Made by a program: the position numbers and the translations under genes
In this document: piece after piece, positions 38,857-47,857 of the stretch
Numbering within the stretch: the stretch's first letter is position 1
Layout: every line of letters begins with the position of its first letter
Assembly (NCBI RefSeq): GCF_023115465.1
Contig: NZ_CP096034.1
Coordinates: 372,001-436,000 of the forward strand
DNA length: 64,000 bases
Direction of reading: 5' to 3'
Source: Gottfriedia acidiceleris
Lineage (GTDB): Bacteria > Bacillota > Bacilli > Bacillales > Bacillaceae_G
The notes under the pieces: model-generated
Told to the model about the DNA's origin: nothing
The model's input: the letters and a program-made list of their open reading frames with translations, nothing else
The model's database searches: none

Positions 38857-40803
38857 ATGTCAAAATTGAATCCATCTGCACGTCTAAAGATTAATCGAGA
38901 TACTTTTTTTGTACCTGATTCGAACGGAGGTGTTTATTTTAGGAATAACTTAAGTTCATTTCGAATGGAAGGTGCATCTGTTTACCAGTGGATTGAAAAG
39001 TTAGTTCCGATGTTTAACGGTGAACACTCATTAGAAATTTTAACAAACGGTTTGCCTGACCAATACCGAGAAAGAGTATATGAAATAGGAGAGATCTTAT
39101 ATAAAAATGGCTTTGCACGGGATGTAAGTAAGGATCATCCACATCAATTATCTAAAGATATTTTAACTAAGTATGCAAGTCAAATTGAGTTTTTAAATTG
39201 TTTTGGAGAGTCTGGCGCATATCGTTTTCAAACCTATCGTCAATCCAGGATATTGGCAATTGGTTCTGGAGCAATTGTCACTTCGCTAGTATCAGCATTA
39301 TTAGAGTCGGGGTTAGCAAAATTTCATCTTTTAATAACGAATAATGAGAATACTGATAAAAAACGAATAAAAGAAATGATAGACATCGCACAAAGGACAG
39401 ATCATGAAGTCGAAGTTGAATTAATTAAGAGAAAGAAGCTTTCATTACAAGAGATTGTTTCTACTTTTGACTCGATTTTATACGTATCAGAAGATGATCG
39501 TGTTTATGAGCTGAAAATGCTCAATGAAATCTGCAAAAGAGAGAAAAAGAGATTTATCCCAGCAATTTCTTCGCAAAAGATCTGTATGGCCGGACCACTA
39601 GTGACTTTAAATTCTGAAGCTTGTTTTGAGTCGGCGTGGAGAAGTGTGCATCAAAACATACTCTGTGAAGAAGGAACCAACCAAATAGTGTCTTCGATTA
39701 CATCAGCAATGTTGGCAAATATAATGGTGTTCGAGTTATTTAAGGATATTACAAAGTCACGCGAAACAGAAAAGAATAATCAGGTTTATATTATTAACCA
39801 AGAGACGCTAGAGGGCAGTTGGCACTCATTCTCTCCTCATCCACTAGTGACTGGAAAAGCGAAAGCTAAAATAGTTCATAATTTTGATGAGAAATTAGAG
39901 CAAAATAAACCTAGAGGAGATCTAAGTAAGTTATTAACTTACTTAGGGCAGTTCAATTCGCAAGAAACTGGATTATTTCACGTTTGGGATGAGGGCGAAT
40001 TAAATCAACTACCATTGGCTCAATGCCGGATACAAGTAGTAGATCCTCTTACAGAAGGTCCAGTAAAACTATTAACGAGTACGATTTGTACTGAATTAAC
40101 TCATGAAGAAGCACGAAGAGAGGCGGGACTTACTGGGGTAGAAATGTATGTATCTCAAATAGCCAGTCAACTTATTATGAATTCTGAGTCTGATGTTGTA
40201 GAGTGTATTGAACCTGGAGAATATATCGCAATTGCTACTGGTCAAACTTTTTCAGAAAGTATTTGTAGAGCACTACAAAAATACTTGTCTGAAGAGCTTA
40301 ATAAACAATCAGCTGATCATAAAAATCATATTCAAGAAATTAAAGCGATAAAAATTGAAGATGATTGTGCTCAATTTTATTTACAAACATTAAATACAAT
40401 ACAAGAATCTCCAAAAATAGCATTAGGAACAGAGATTTGTGGATTTCCAGTAGTCTGGATTGGTACAGAAATAGGCTGGTATAGAAGTGTTGGTTTAAAT
40501 AGATCATTGGCCTTACAGGATGCACTAAAACAAGTACTTAAGGAATCGCAAAATAAAACTCCACTACTTTCATCAAAAGCAATCCAGAGTTCATCAGTGT
40601 TAGTGGAAGAACAGCAAGTGCCTGAAATGATTATCCCTAAATCTAATCGTGGTGTACATTCTGAATTATTAGTCACGGCGATCGATATCTTAAAACAAAA
40701 TAATCTGGAATTACTAACATTGGAGTTTATGCTTGAATCGATTAATGTAGATGAACTCGCGGGAGTTTATGGTGTCTTGTTAAGAGAGGTGAGCTCGATT
40801 TGA
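38857..40803 (+). CDS. Thiazole-containing bacteriocin maturation protein (ocin_ThiF-like)
   Basis: 648 residues from the ATG at 38857 (GAAGGGG upstream). It looks like the large ThiF-like proteins found next to heterocycloanthracin-type precursors (TIGR03693-like). The central segment SRILAIGSGAIVTSLVSALL is a degenerate nucleotide-binding motif of the E1/ThiF fold. The C-terminal third (LGTEICGFPVVWIGTEIGWY) has no function I can name. Expected role: leader peptide recognition and assembly of the cyclodehydratase complex. It overlaps the next gene by 4 bases. Confidence 0.85.
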   Translation: MSKLNPSARLKINRDTFFVPDSNGGVYFRNNLSSFRMEGASVYQWIEKLVPMFNGEHSLEILTNGLPDQYRERVYEIGEILYKNGFARDVSKDHPHQLSKDILTKYASQIEFLNCFGESGAYRFQTYRQSRILAIGSGAIVTSLVSALLESGLAKFHLLITNNENTDKKRIKEMIDIAQRTDHEVEVELIKRKKLSLQEIVSTFDSILYVSEDDRVYELKMLNEICKREKKRFIPAISSQKICMAGPLVTLNSEACFESAWRSVHQNILCEEGTNQIVSSITSAMLANIMVFELFKDITKSRETEKNNQVYIINQETLEGSWHSFSPHPLVTGKAKAKIVHNFDEKLEQNKPRGDLSKLLTYLGQFNSQETGLFHVWDEGELNQLPLAQCRIQVVDPLTEGPVKLLTSTICTELTHEEARREAGLTGVEMYVSQIASQLIMNSESDVVECIEPGEYIAIATGQTFSESICRALQKYLSEELNKQSADHKNHIQEIKAIKIEDDCAQFYLQTLNTIQESPKIALGTEICGFPVVWIGTEIGWYRSVGLNRSLALQDALKQVLKESQNKTPLLSSKAIQSSSVLVEEQQVPEMIIPKSNRGVHSELLVTAIDILKQNNLELLTLEFMLESINVDELAGVYGVLLREVSSI

Positions 40804-41363
40804 ATTCAACGGTTACCATTTTTGGAGAGGGATTATTAAGTAAGTACACATCCGAAATTCTTTTAAATAAATATAAAATAGTTAAACAGAAAGAATTAGA
40901 GTCTTCGGTTAACGCAGATACTAGTTTAATACTTATTTTGGATGATGCATGGAACCCTAAAATTTATGAAAACGCAGATGAAATTTTAAGGATAGGAACT
41001 GTTCCATGGCTTCGTGCCTGTGTATCATTTGGGGAAGGTGTAATCGGACCTTTAGTACATCCAGGGCAAAAAGGATGTATAAAGTGTGCCGATTTTAGAC
41101 GTTTAATGGCTGGTAGAGAGCGCAGAGAAATGCTAGAAATAGATCATCAGTTAGTAGAAGTTGATGGAGTATCGGATGATGTATGGGGTACAAGAACGGG
41201 ACTTTTACAAATGGCTTACTTAATTGCAGCTGAAGTAGAAAAATTTATGAACGGTAAAGAAACTCGTCTAGAGGAACGTATTTTTCTATTAAATATGAAA
41301 ACATTCAAAAGCTCTAATCACTTTTTTTACCGAATCCTTTATGTCCATTATGTGGTGAATTAG
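40800..41363 (+). pseudogene. N-terminal part of the cyclodehydratase fusion gene, ended by a frameshift
   Basis: 187 residues, TTG start coupled to the previous gene (GAGAGGTGAG upstream). This is the leader-binding (E1-like) half of the usual E1-YcaO fusion, with the first cysteine pair in KGCIKCADFRRLMAG. In the T7 run at 41322-41328 the frame leaves the coding frame and ends in HFFYRILYVHYVVN. With one more T the frame would read NHFFLPNPLCPLCGELEDD and continue straight into the YcaO part, restoring the second cysteine pair. Either a real mutation, a recoding site or a sequencing error. Confidence 0.82.
41322..41328 (+). other. Frameshift site: T7 homopolymer
   Basis: CAC-TTTTTTT-ACC. 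Reading TTT TTT TAC gives a short wrong tail; a -1 shift or one additional T gives TTA CCG and 26 further codons in the YcaO frame before its first ATG. Confidence 0.85.
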
Positions 41364-41407
41364 AAGATGATACTTCTGATTCTGCTATTATTTCACTCGA
41401 GCCTAGT

Positions 41408-42742
41408 ATGAAAGTTACTCCAACTAGCTATCGTAGTCGCTCAATGGATGAATTAAAAAAAGTATTAGTTAATGACTATTTAGGTCAAAAGACAGGGTTT
41501 TTAAATGGAAAGGCAATAGATCTAACCACGCCATTTGCAGATGTAGTCGTAAACCTACCGTTACTCCAAGGGGATGAAGGAACAGCGGGACGTACACTTT
41601 CATATGAATCTAGTGAATTAACTGCCATTTTAGAAGGGTTAGAAAGGTATTGCGGCCTCACTCCAAGAGGGAAAAAAACGGTAGTACATGATAGTTATAA
41701 TAACGTAAAAGATTATGCAATTAATCCTGAAATTGTCGGTACTCATTCGAAAGAACAATATGCTCTGCCGCGTTTTCCATTTAAAAAATTTAATCCTAAA
41801 CGAAAGATTGATTGGGTATGGGGCTATTCATTTATGAAGGAAGAGCCGATTCTTGTACCAGAGTTGCTTTCATACTATAGTCTAGGATGCGGACACGGTT
41901 ATGTGTATGAAACTTCCAATGGATGTGCATTAGGAGGTAGTTTAGAAGAAGCTATTTTTTATGGTATTTTGGAAATTGTTGAGCGGGATTCATTCTTAAT
42001 GACTTGGTATGCTCAATTGCCTCTTCCTCGACTTGATCCAAAATCGGCTAAGGATCAAGAACTCGATTTAATGATTGAACGCATGAGTTTGGTTGGCGGA
42101 TACGATCTTCACTTATATAATTCGACGATGGAGAATGGAATTCCAAGTATTGTTGCCATTGCAAAAAACCGTAAAGATCATGGTTTAAATCTAATTTGTG
42201 CAGCAGGCGCTCATCTTGATCCAGTTAGGGCAGTTAAAAGCGCAGTACATGAGTTAGCTGGCATGATGTTAACATTGGATAAAAAGTTTGAAGATAATTA
42301 CGCTCAAATTATGAAAATGCTTTTAGATAATAATCTCGTTAAACAAATGGATGATCATGGAATGTTATATGGGTTACGACAAGCAGAGGAGCGTTTGAAG
42401 TTTTTATTAGATGATAACCGTCCATTAAAGACTTTTGAAGAAGAATTTAAATGGGAAACAAACCATCTGGATTTGACGAATGATCTAAAGGATATTTTAC
42501 AAGTATTTAAACAATTAAATCTTGATGTGATTGTAGTTGACCAAACTACATCTGAAATCAAAAGAAATGGATTATCTTGTGTAAAAGTCTTAATTCCAGG
42601 AATGTTGCCTATGACATTCGGCAATCATCTAAAACGATTGAATGGACTTGATCGAGTGTTAAAAGTTCCTGTTAAAATGGGCTATACGAAGAAGCCGCTA
42701 AAGCCGGAGCAGCTCAATCCATATCCGCACCCGTTCCCATAG
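41408..42742 (+). CDS. YcaO cyclodehydratase (C-terminal part of the split fusion)
   Basis: 444 residues from the first ATG, but homologous coding sequence starts about 26 codons earlier at 41330 (PNPLCPLCGELEDD). YcaO enzymes use ATP to activate the peptide backbone for azoline formation; ATP-site glutamates are plausible in SSELTAILEGLERYCG and LEEAIFYGILEIVERDSF. The C-terminus PYPHPFP is the proline-rich motif typical of azoline-forming YcaO proteins. There is no ribosome binding site before the ATG at 41408, so independent translation is doubtful; the gene probably needs the upstream half in frame. Confidence 0.88.
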   Translation: MKVTPTSYRSRSMDELKKVLVNDYLGQKTGFLNGKAIDLTTPFADVVVNLPLLQGDEGTAGRTLSYESSELTAILEGLERYCGLTPRGKKTVVHDSYNNVKDYAINPEIVGTHSKEQYALPRFPFKKFNPKRKIDWVWGYSFMKEEPILVPELLSYYSLGCGHGYVYETSNGCALGGSLEEAIFYGILEIVERDSFLMTWYAQLPLPRLDPKSAKDQELDLMIERMSLVGGYDLHLYNSTMENGIPSIVAIAKNRKDHGLNLICAAGAHLDPVRAVKSAVHELAGMMLTLDKKFEDNYAQIMKMLLDNNLVKQMDDHGMLYGLRQAEERLKFLLDDNRPLKTFEEEFKWETNHLDLTNDLKDILQVFKQLNLDVIVVDQTTSEIKRNGLSCVKVLIPGMLPMTFGNHLKRLNGLDRVLKVPVKMGYTKKPLKPEQLNPYPHPFP

Positions 42743-42765
42743 GTGGTGTTCTAGGAGGTGATTGG

Positions 42766-44340
42766 ATGAGTTTACAAACATTTCTACACAATCTTCATTT
42801 TGATATTGAAAAGGCAAATCAATTGGATTGGGAAGTAGATTGGGAGGATGCCCCACTAACTTATAAGCTTTATAAAGATTTACCTACCATTCCACTTTCA
42901 CTTAACGTTCCATTATCCTTAAAAGAAAAAAGGGACTCAATTGAGCCGAATTTAGACGAAATAGGCTACTTTTTATGGTATGTATATGGAATAGCTCAAG
43001 TTGCTCAAACAGCAATAACTTCCGGTTCCAACGAAATGGTTAATATGATGTCTTCAAACCGAAGATTCATCCCCTCGGGTGGAGGATTGTATCCGAATGA
43101 ATTGTATTTATATCTTAAGTCTGACCAAGTCACTCCAGGGATTTATCATTATGATGTTGCTAGACATTGCTTAGTTTTATTAAGAGAAGGAAATTTTGAT
43201 TCTTATATATCAAGAGCTTTAGGAAATAGATGTAATCTTACAAAGTGTTTCGGTACTATTTTTATTTCAACAATGTTTTGGAAAAATTTCTTTAAATACA
43301 ATAATTTTTCATATCGCCTTCAAGGGTTAGATTGTGGTGTGCTAATTGGACAGATATTAGAGATGGCTAAAAGTTTTGGGTTTAAAACGGGAGTATATTA
43401 CCAGTTTCTAGATCGAGCAATCAACCATTTAATTGGCATAAACGAACGCGAGGAAAGTGTATATGGCGTCATTCCACTCTCTATTGAAGAATCTACCTTA
43501 ATTTCAAAAAATAAGTTAAAAAGTAAAAATTACAATTCTATTGATCTAAGCAAAGAGCTACAAACAGTTTCACATAAATATTTAGTAAAATCAAAAAAGA
43601 TTAAAGAGTTCCCGATGCTAATTAAACTGAACAAAGTATCGATGATCGAATCGACACAATCATTTAGAAAAGTTGAAGAAGCTGTTGAAGCTTCAGATGG
43701 ACGACATCGAATAACTTTACCTAAAGTGGAGCGACTATCTTATGATTTAGCTACTATATGTAAAGAACGGTTTTCACCTGAACTTGACTTTGTTTTACGC
43801 CCTATCAGTCAAATAAACTTAGCAACACTACTAAAAGAGGCAACAGCATCCTTCTCATATATAAATGATTTAGATGGAACCTTTAAAAATAATAATAATC
43901 GGCCAAAATTATATTTATGTTTGTATAACGTTGAAGGAATTAACAATGGTGCATATTATTATGATGATCATACAAATACACTAATACAAACTAAATTAGG
44001 CGATCATCGTATGCAACTCCAATACGGAATGAATGCCCCTACCGTTAATTTATTCCAAGTGCCAATTTGTATACATGTAGTAGGGAATATAGAGCATATA
44101 AAATCGACACATAGTTATAGAGGTTATCGAATCCAACAAATGGAAGCTGGCATAATGGTTCAGCGTTTACTAATAGCCGCATCAGCATTAGGATTAGGGG
44201 GGCATCCACTACTTGGATATAATGTAAAATTATGCGATGAGCTATACAAAATAAACGAAATAGGAAAAACAAGTTTAATTCAAATTCCAATAGGTCATTA
44301 TCGGAATCGACCTTGGTTAAAAGGAAATTTGCATAGTTAA
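42766..44340 (+). CDS. SagB-family azoline dehydrogenase (tandem nitroreductase domains)
   Basis: 524 residues with two nitroreductase-like domains. The first (about 55-260) has FIPSGGGLYPNELYLYLK and PGIYHYDVARH; the second (about 320-520) repeats the pattern with GINNGAYYYDDHTNTL and ends in an ALGLGGHPLLGYN segment. Such FMN enzymes oxidise thiazolines and oxazolines to thiazoles and oxazoles. A very strong site (CTAGGAGGTGATTGG) precedes the ATG 24 bases after the YcaO stop. Last gene of the cluster; no dedicated exporter or immunity gene follows. Confidence 0.88.
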   Translation: MSLQTFLHNLHFDIEKANQLDWEVDWEDAPLTYKLYKDLPTIPLSLNVPLSLKEKRDSIEPNLDEIGYFLWYVYGIAQVAQTAITSGSNEMVNMMSSNRRFIPSGGGLYPNELYLYLKSDQVTPGIYHYDVARHCLVLLREGNFDSYISRALGNRCNLTKCFGTIFISTMFWKNFFKYNNFSYRLQGLDCGVLIGQILEMAKSFGFKTGVYYQFLDRAINHLIGINEREESVYGVIPLSIEESTLISKNKLKSKNYNSIDLSKELQTVSHKYLVKSKKIKEFPMLIKLNKVSMIESTQSFRKVEEAVEASDGRHRITLPKVERLSYDLATICKERFSPELDFVLRPISQINLATLLKEATASFSYINDLDGTFKNNNNRPKLYLCLYNVEGINNGAYYYDDHTNTLIQTKLGDHRMQLQYGMNAPTVNLFQVPICIHVVGNIEHIKSTHSYRGYRIQQMEAGIMVQRLLIAASALGLGGHPLLGYNVKLCDELYKINEIGKTSLIQIPIGHYRNRPWLKGNLHS

Positions 44341-44361
44341 TAAAACTTAAAAAAGTTAAAA

Positions 44362-44400
44362 ACTAAAACAAGAATACTTTCTGGGTATTCTTGTTTTTTT
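44362..44400 (+). terminator. Terminator of the peptide cluster
   Basis: Stem AAACAAGAATAC / GTATTCTTGTTT with a short loop and a T7 tail, about 25 bases after the SagB stop. Confidence 0.9.
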
Positions 44401-44983
44401 GTTCCAGGTTATAACATCTGAGGCAAAATTGAATCCGCCAAACCCAATCATGTCGCGGGTTAAATACTCAATCGACACATTTTCGACATACAAAAGTCTC
44501 TAAAATTAGAATGAATAGTTCTTTTGGATTAAAATTATATAGTATAATTAAGTTAGTTATTATGTAAATATAAAAAAACCTTCCAAAAAGAAGGTTTTTT
44601 ATTTTATTCTCCAACATAGAATCTTTAGATGAATTAACTTTTTAGTGAAAATTCTCCTGAAAAATGATTATTGATAAAATTATATTAAAACAATTTTAAA
44701 ATTGTTATAAATACTATTTGTTAACATAACATATAATTAAAAAAAATGTCAGATTATAAAACTTTTTGTATAATTAAATCGTCTAATTTTAGTATAACAA
44801 ATTTAACTATTTTTCTTGTTAGCTTTTGTTTAATCTTAAACGTTAATTATATAGTAGTTTGATTAAAAGAATTCGTGACGATACTAGTATAAAAATAACT
44901 TTATTAAACAGCTATCAAATACTTACGACAACAAACAATTAAGAAACGATAAAAAGTATAGAAATTATAGGAGGAGAAAACAA
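44401..44983. other. Intergenic region with an orphan terminator
   Basis: 583 AT-rich bases with no gene I can support. A strong terminator (AAAAAACCTTC-CAAAAA-GAAGGTTTTTT, 44573-44600) has no coding sequence in front of it; a -10-like TATAAT (about 44541) lies only about 30 bases upstream. It may end a small RNA or be left over from a lost gene. The last 100 bases should hold the carboxypeptidase promoter. Confidence 0.5.
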
Positions 44984-45790
44984 TTGTCCAGAGTTATGAA
45001 AAATCGTAGAAAAAAACCAATTATAGGGATCGCAATTTCCTTAGTTTTAGTAGCTGGAGTTGCTGGAACTCTTTATGAACAAAATAAAGAACCTAAAACT
45101 ATTGTTATTAAAAAGAATGCTAAGGTAAAAAATGACATTGTAAAAAATGATAATGTACTAAATTTTCCAGATTATTATAAAACTACAAAAGAAGATGAAT
45201 CTGGATTATTAGAAGTGTTAAACGTTGATTCAAATTTAGTCTTAGTTAATAAAGACCGAAAGTTACCAGATGGTTATGAACCTAACGATCTTATCTATCC
45301 ATCAATACCATTAAATGGGGCAGTAAAAGAAAAAACTAGAATGAGAAGTGAAGCTGGACATGCATTAGAGAAGTTATTTGCTGGTGCAGCTGCGGATGGT
45401 TATACATTAGCAGCAATTTCTGGATACCGTTCTTATGATCGACAAGTTGCTTTATACAATAATTATATATCGGTACACGGTGAGGCATGGACTAAGGCAT
45501 ACAGTGCATATCCAGGAACGAGTGAACACCAAACTGGACTAACGATGGATGTTTCATCGCCGGCATTTGGTAATGCTTTAGAAGTAGGTTTTGCCAAAAC
45601 GCCTGAAGGAAAATGGCTAGCAGAGCATGCACATGAATACGGCTTTATTATTCGTTACCCAGAAGATAAAGTAGATATAACAAAATATCACTATGAACCA
45701 TGGCATATTCGATACGTTGGAAAAGAATACGCTACTTATTTATATACGAATCATCTTGCACTTGAAGAAGCGATGCCAGCTAAAAAATAA
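44984..45790 (+). CDS. VanY-family D-alanyl-D-alanine carboxypeptidase
   Basis: 268 residues with a TTG start after AGGAGGAG. An N-terminal basic stretch and membrane anchor (PIIGIAISLVLVAGVAGTLY, about 13-32) is followed by an extracellular M15 peptidase domain. Zinc ligands are in SEHQTGLTMD (HXXXXXXXD pattern) and EPWHIRYVG. The enzyme trims the terminal D-alanine from peptidoglycan stem peptides (YodJ/DacY-like). It is a single gene followed by a terminator. Confidence 0.88.
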   Translation: MSRVMKNRRKKPIIGIAISLVLVAGVAGTLYEQNKEPKTIVIKKNAKVKNDIVKNDNVLNFPDYYKTTKEDESGLLEVLNVDSNLVLVNKDRKLPDGYEPNDLIYPSIPLNGAVKEKTRMRSEAGHALEKLFAGAAADGYTLAAISGYRSYDRQVALYNNYISVHGEAWTKAYSAYPGTSEHQTGLTMDVSSPAFGNALEVGFAKTPEGKWLAEHAHEYGFIIRYPEDKVDITKYHYEPWHIRYVGKEYATYLYTNHLALEEAMPAKK

Positions 45791-45798
45791 TAATAACC

Positions 45799-45836
45799 AA
45801 AATGCATGTCCCATTAATATGAGACATGCATTTTTA
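45799..45836. terminator. Terminator, left member of a duplicated pair (MITE D)
   Basis: AAAATGCATGTC / GACATGCATTTT stem with a 12-base loop, plus TA; the same 38 bases recur at 46118-46155. Confidence 0.9.
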
Positions 45837-46117
45837 CGTTGTTGAAAAACAACCTTGTCAATTAATTATCAAATTTTCGTAAAAGGAGTAGAGTGATGTT
45901 GATTTCCATTACAATCGAATTTGTTTTCCTAAAAATAGCCCATCATATTTTTAACTTCTAAAAAAATCATTACTAGTAATATAATAAATAAAATCGCTCA
46001 AACACATTTACATTTAAAATCATTAAAAAATCATTTAAAAAATGCTAAATTCATCATTATGAAATGTTCATTTAAAGTCCGTTTTCCCTTTTGACGTCTT
46101 TATATTTCAACACTCTG
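45837..46117 (+). mobile_element. MITE-like repeat, copy D (281 bp, core deleted)
   Basis: Begins CGTTGTTGAAAAACAACC and ends TTCAACACTCTG, keeping both terminal repeats, but the GC-rich core is missing (break at about 45913, after GATGTTGATTTCCATTACA). It is flanked by a perfect 38-base direct repeat made of a whole terminator. That a core-less copy is still precisely bordered suggests the ends suffice for transposition, or that the deletion came later. Confidence 0.85.
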
Positions 46118-46155
46118 AAAATGCATGTCCCATTAATATGAGACATGCATTTTTA
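46118..46155. terminator. Terminator, right member of a duplicated pair (MITE D)
   Basis: Identical to 45799-45836; it now lies on the side of the convergent HTH-TPR regulator gene. Confidence 0.9.
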
Positions 46156-46213
46156 TGTAGACAACAAGAAATAGATTTTCCAAACGAATTTCTTTCGAGT
46201 TGAGTAGCCTGGA

Positions 46214-47434
46214 TTATAGATTGATTAAAGTATTTGCCATACCTAGTGCTTTACGGGTTTGTTTGCGTTTAAAATAATAGTTAAACAATTCTTTTTCAGA
46301 TTGATTGATTAAATAAGCGAATCCTAGTTTTTTAAATAATGGTAATGAATGATCCGCCAAATATTGGTGATATTCTTGTTCTTTTTCTAAGATTAAAAAG
46401 TCCAATAAGATGAATAAATTGATAAAAAGTTTGTCATTTTTTTGTGAAGCGAGAGCAAACCCTTTACCTACATATTGTAATAATTCACCTTTAGGTAATA
46501 GTTCTCCATAATAGGAACTGCGTATATATCCTTCTAGGGAAAGTAAATAGGGGATAGAATTGGAATCCTTCAATTTCATAGACTCAAAATAGTATTTTTT
46601 AGCTAACTCATAATTTTTTCTTCGGTAATATTCAAAAGCTAAATTATGATATACCCTTGCTTTTCGGTCTGATGATCTACAAATTTCACAGCTTTGGATT
46701 AAGTTTTCAAATCTCTTAATCGTCTCTGAAAATTCTTCATTATCTTTAACTTGTATTAGCATAAGCATTTCGGAGTCGATTACACGAAGATAGGAATTAA
46801 TACTTTTGAAATACTGACGGGCTTTGTCAGCATAAAAGTAAGCCAAAACAGGTAAATCGTTAGAATGGTAAGCAGAAGCTAAATGATAATAATATTCCTC
46901 ATTTGCATATTCTTCAATATTAATTTTCTTTAAAACTTGAATGGCAAGTAAAGGTTCATGATTCGTTAGGTGATAAATACCTAGCACATGTCTAAAAAGA
47001 TTTATTTCATAAGGTGACAATTTGTGTTTTATTTTTTTTATTTCATTAATGAGCTCTTTTGCTTCATTCATTAAATTACTCATTAATAAATATCTGATGC
47101 GAAGTAATTTATATTGATTTACATAATTTGAAATTTGAATTAACTCTTCTCGCTCAAGTTCTAAGTTAATTTCTTCTATTTCGTCAAATAGCTGCATTGC
47201 AATAGACTGCTGCCAACTATTTATACGCATCTTAATATTTTTTAATTTTAAAATCTCATTTTCGATTTTTATTCCAAGTCGTACTGATAGTAGAGCTATA
47301 ATTTCAGTTGCATATTCTGTTTGAGATCTTTCTATTTTACTAATATGCGTACTAGAACAAATTCCTTTCCCTAATTGTTCTTGTGTCATCTGAGATTTTT
47401 CTCGATAATATTTTATGATTTTCCCCTCATACAT
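46214..47434 (-). CDS. HTH-TPR regulator (RRNPP-like)
   Basis: 406 residues: an N-terminal XRE-type helix-turn-helix (YYREKSQMTQEQLGKGICSS, then THISKIERSQTEYA) followed by about 320 residues of helical TPR-like repeats, for example AFEYYRRKNYELAKKYYFES. This is the architecture of peptide-responsive regulators such as PlcR and NprR (about 420 residues). No signal peptide gene is visible on either side. It is divergent from a secreted subtilase gene, a likely target since NprR and PlcR control extracellular proteases. AAAGGGAG precedes the ATG. Confidence 0.75.
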   Translation of the reverse strand: MYEGKIIKYYREKSQMTQEQLGKGICSSTHISKIERSQTEYATEIIALLSVRLGIKIENEILKLKNIKMRINSWQQSIAMQLFDEIEEINLELEREELIQISNYVNQYKLLRIRYLLMSNLMNEAKELINEIKKIKHKLSPYEINLFRHVLGIYHLTNHEPLLAIQVLKKINIEEYANEEYYYHLASAYHSNDLPVLAYFYADKARQYFKSINSYLRVIDSEMLMLIQVKDNEEFSETIKRFENLIQSCEICRSSDRKARVYHNLAFEYYRRKNYELAKKYYFESMKLKDSNSIPYLLSLEGYIRSSYYGELLPKGELLQYVGKGFALASQKNDKLFINLFILLDFLILEKEQEYHQYLADHSLPLFKKLGFAYLINQSEKELFNYYFKRKQTRKALGMANTLINL

Positions 47435-47857
47435 AACAAATTTCTCCCTTTGTAAACCTTTTTATTAATAGTTTGAGCAGTAGAAAACCACCGATTCCCC
47501 CAAGTTAATAATAAAAATTTCTATTGAATTTTAAAGACTTTCTTTCCAAACATAATCAATAAATCAATAAATTTAGTAAAATATGTGACTTTAATTCTAA
47601 AAAGAAAATTTAATTATGATGATTAATGCCGAAATATGGATTATAAATGAAAATTTGGACTGAAATAACCCCCATTTACCACGAAAAATCGCTAAATTAC
47701 AATTAAATTATTAGATTTGTCTAATTATTCTAATTCTAATTTTACATCATTTTTTTAATTGGAGGAATGAATTAGATTTAGTTGATTTAATCATTTTTTC
47801 ATTCAGTAACTATTTTTTACTTAATTTGACTTAATCTAGTAGAAGGAGCGCATCGAA
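47435..47857. other. Divergent region between the HTH-TPR regulator and the subtilase
   Basis: 423 very AT-rich bases with no gene. It contains repeated CTAATT/TTAATT stretches around 47720-47760 but no clean palindrome that I can support as an operator. A good site AGAAGGAGCG lies just before the subtilase ATG. Confidence 0.4.
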
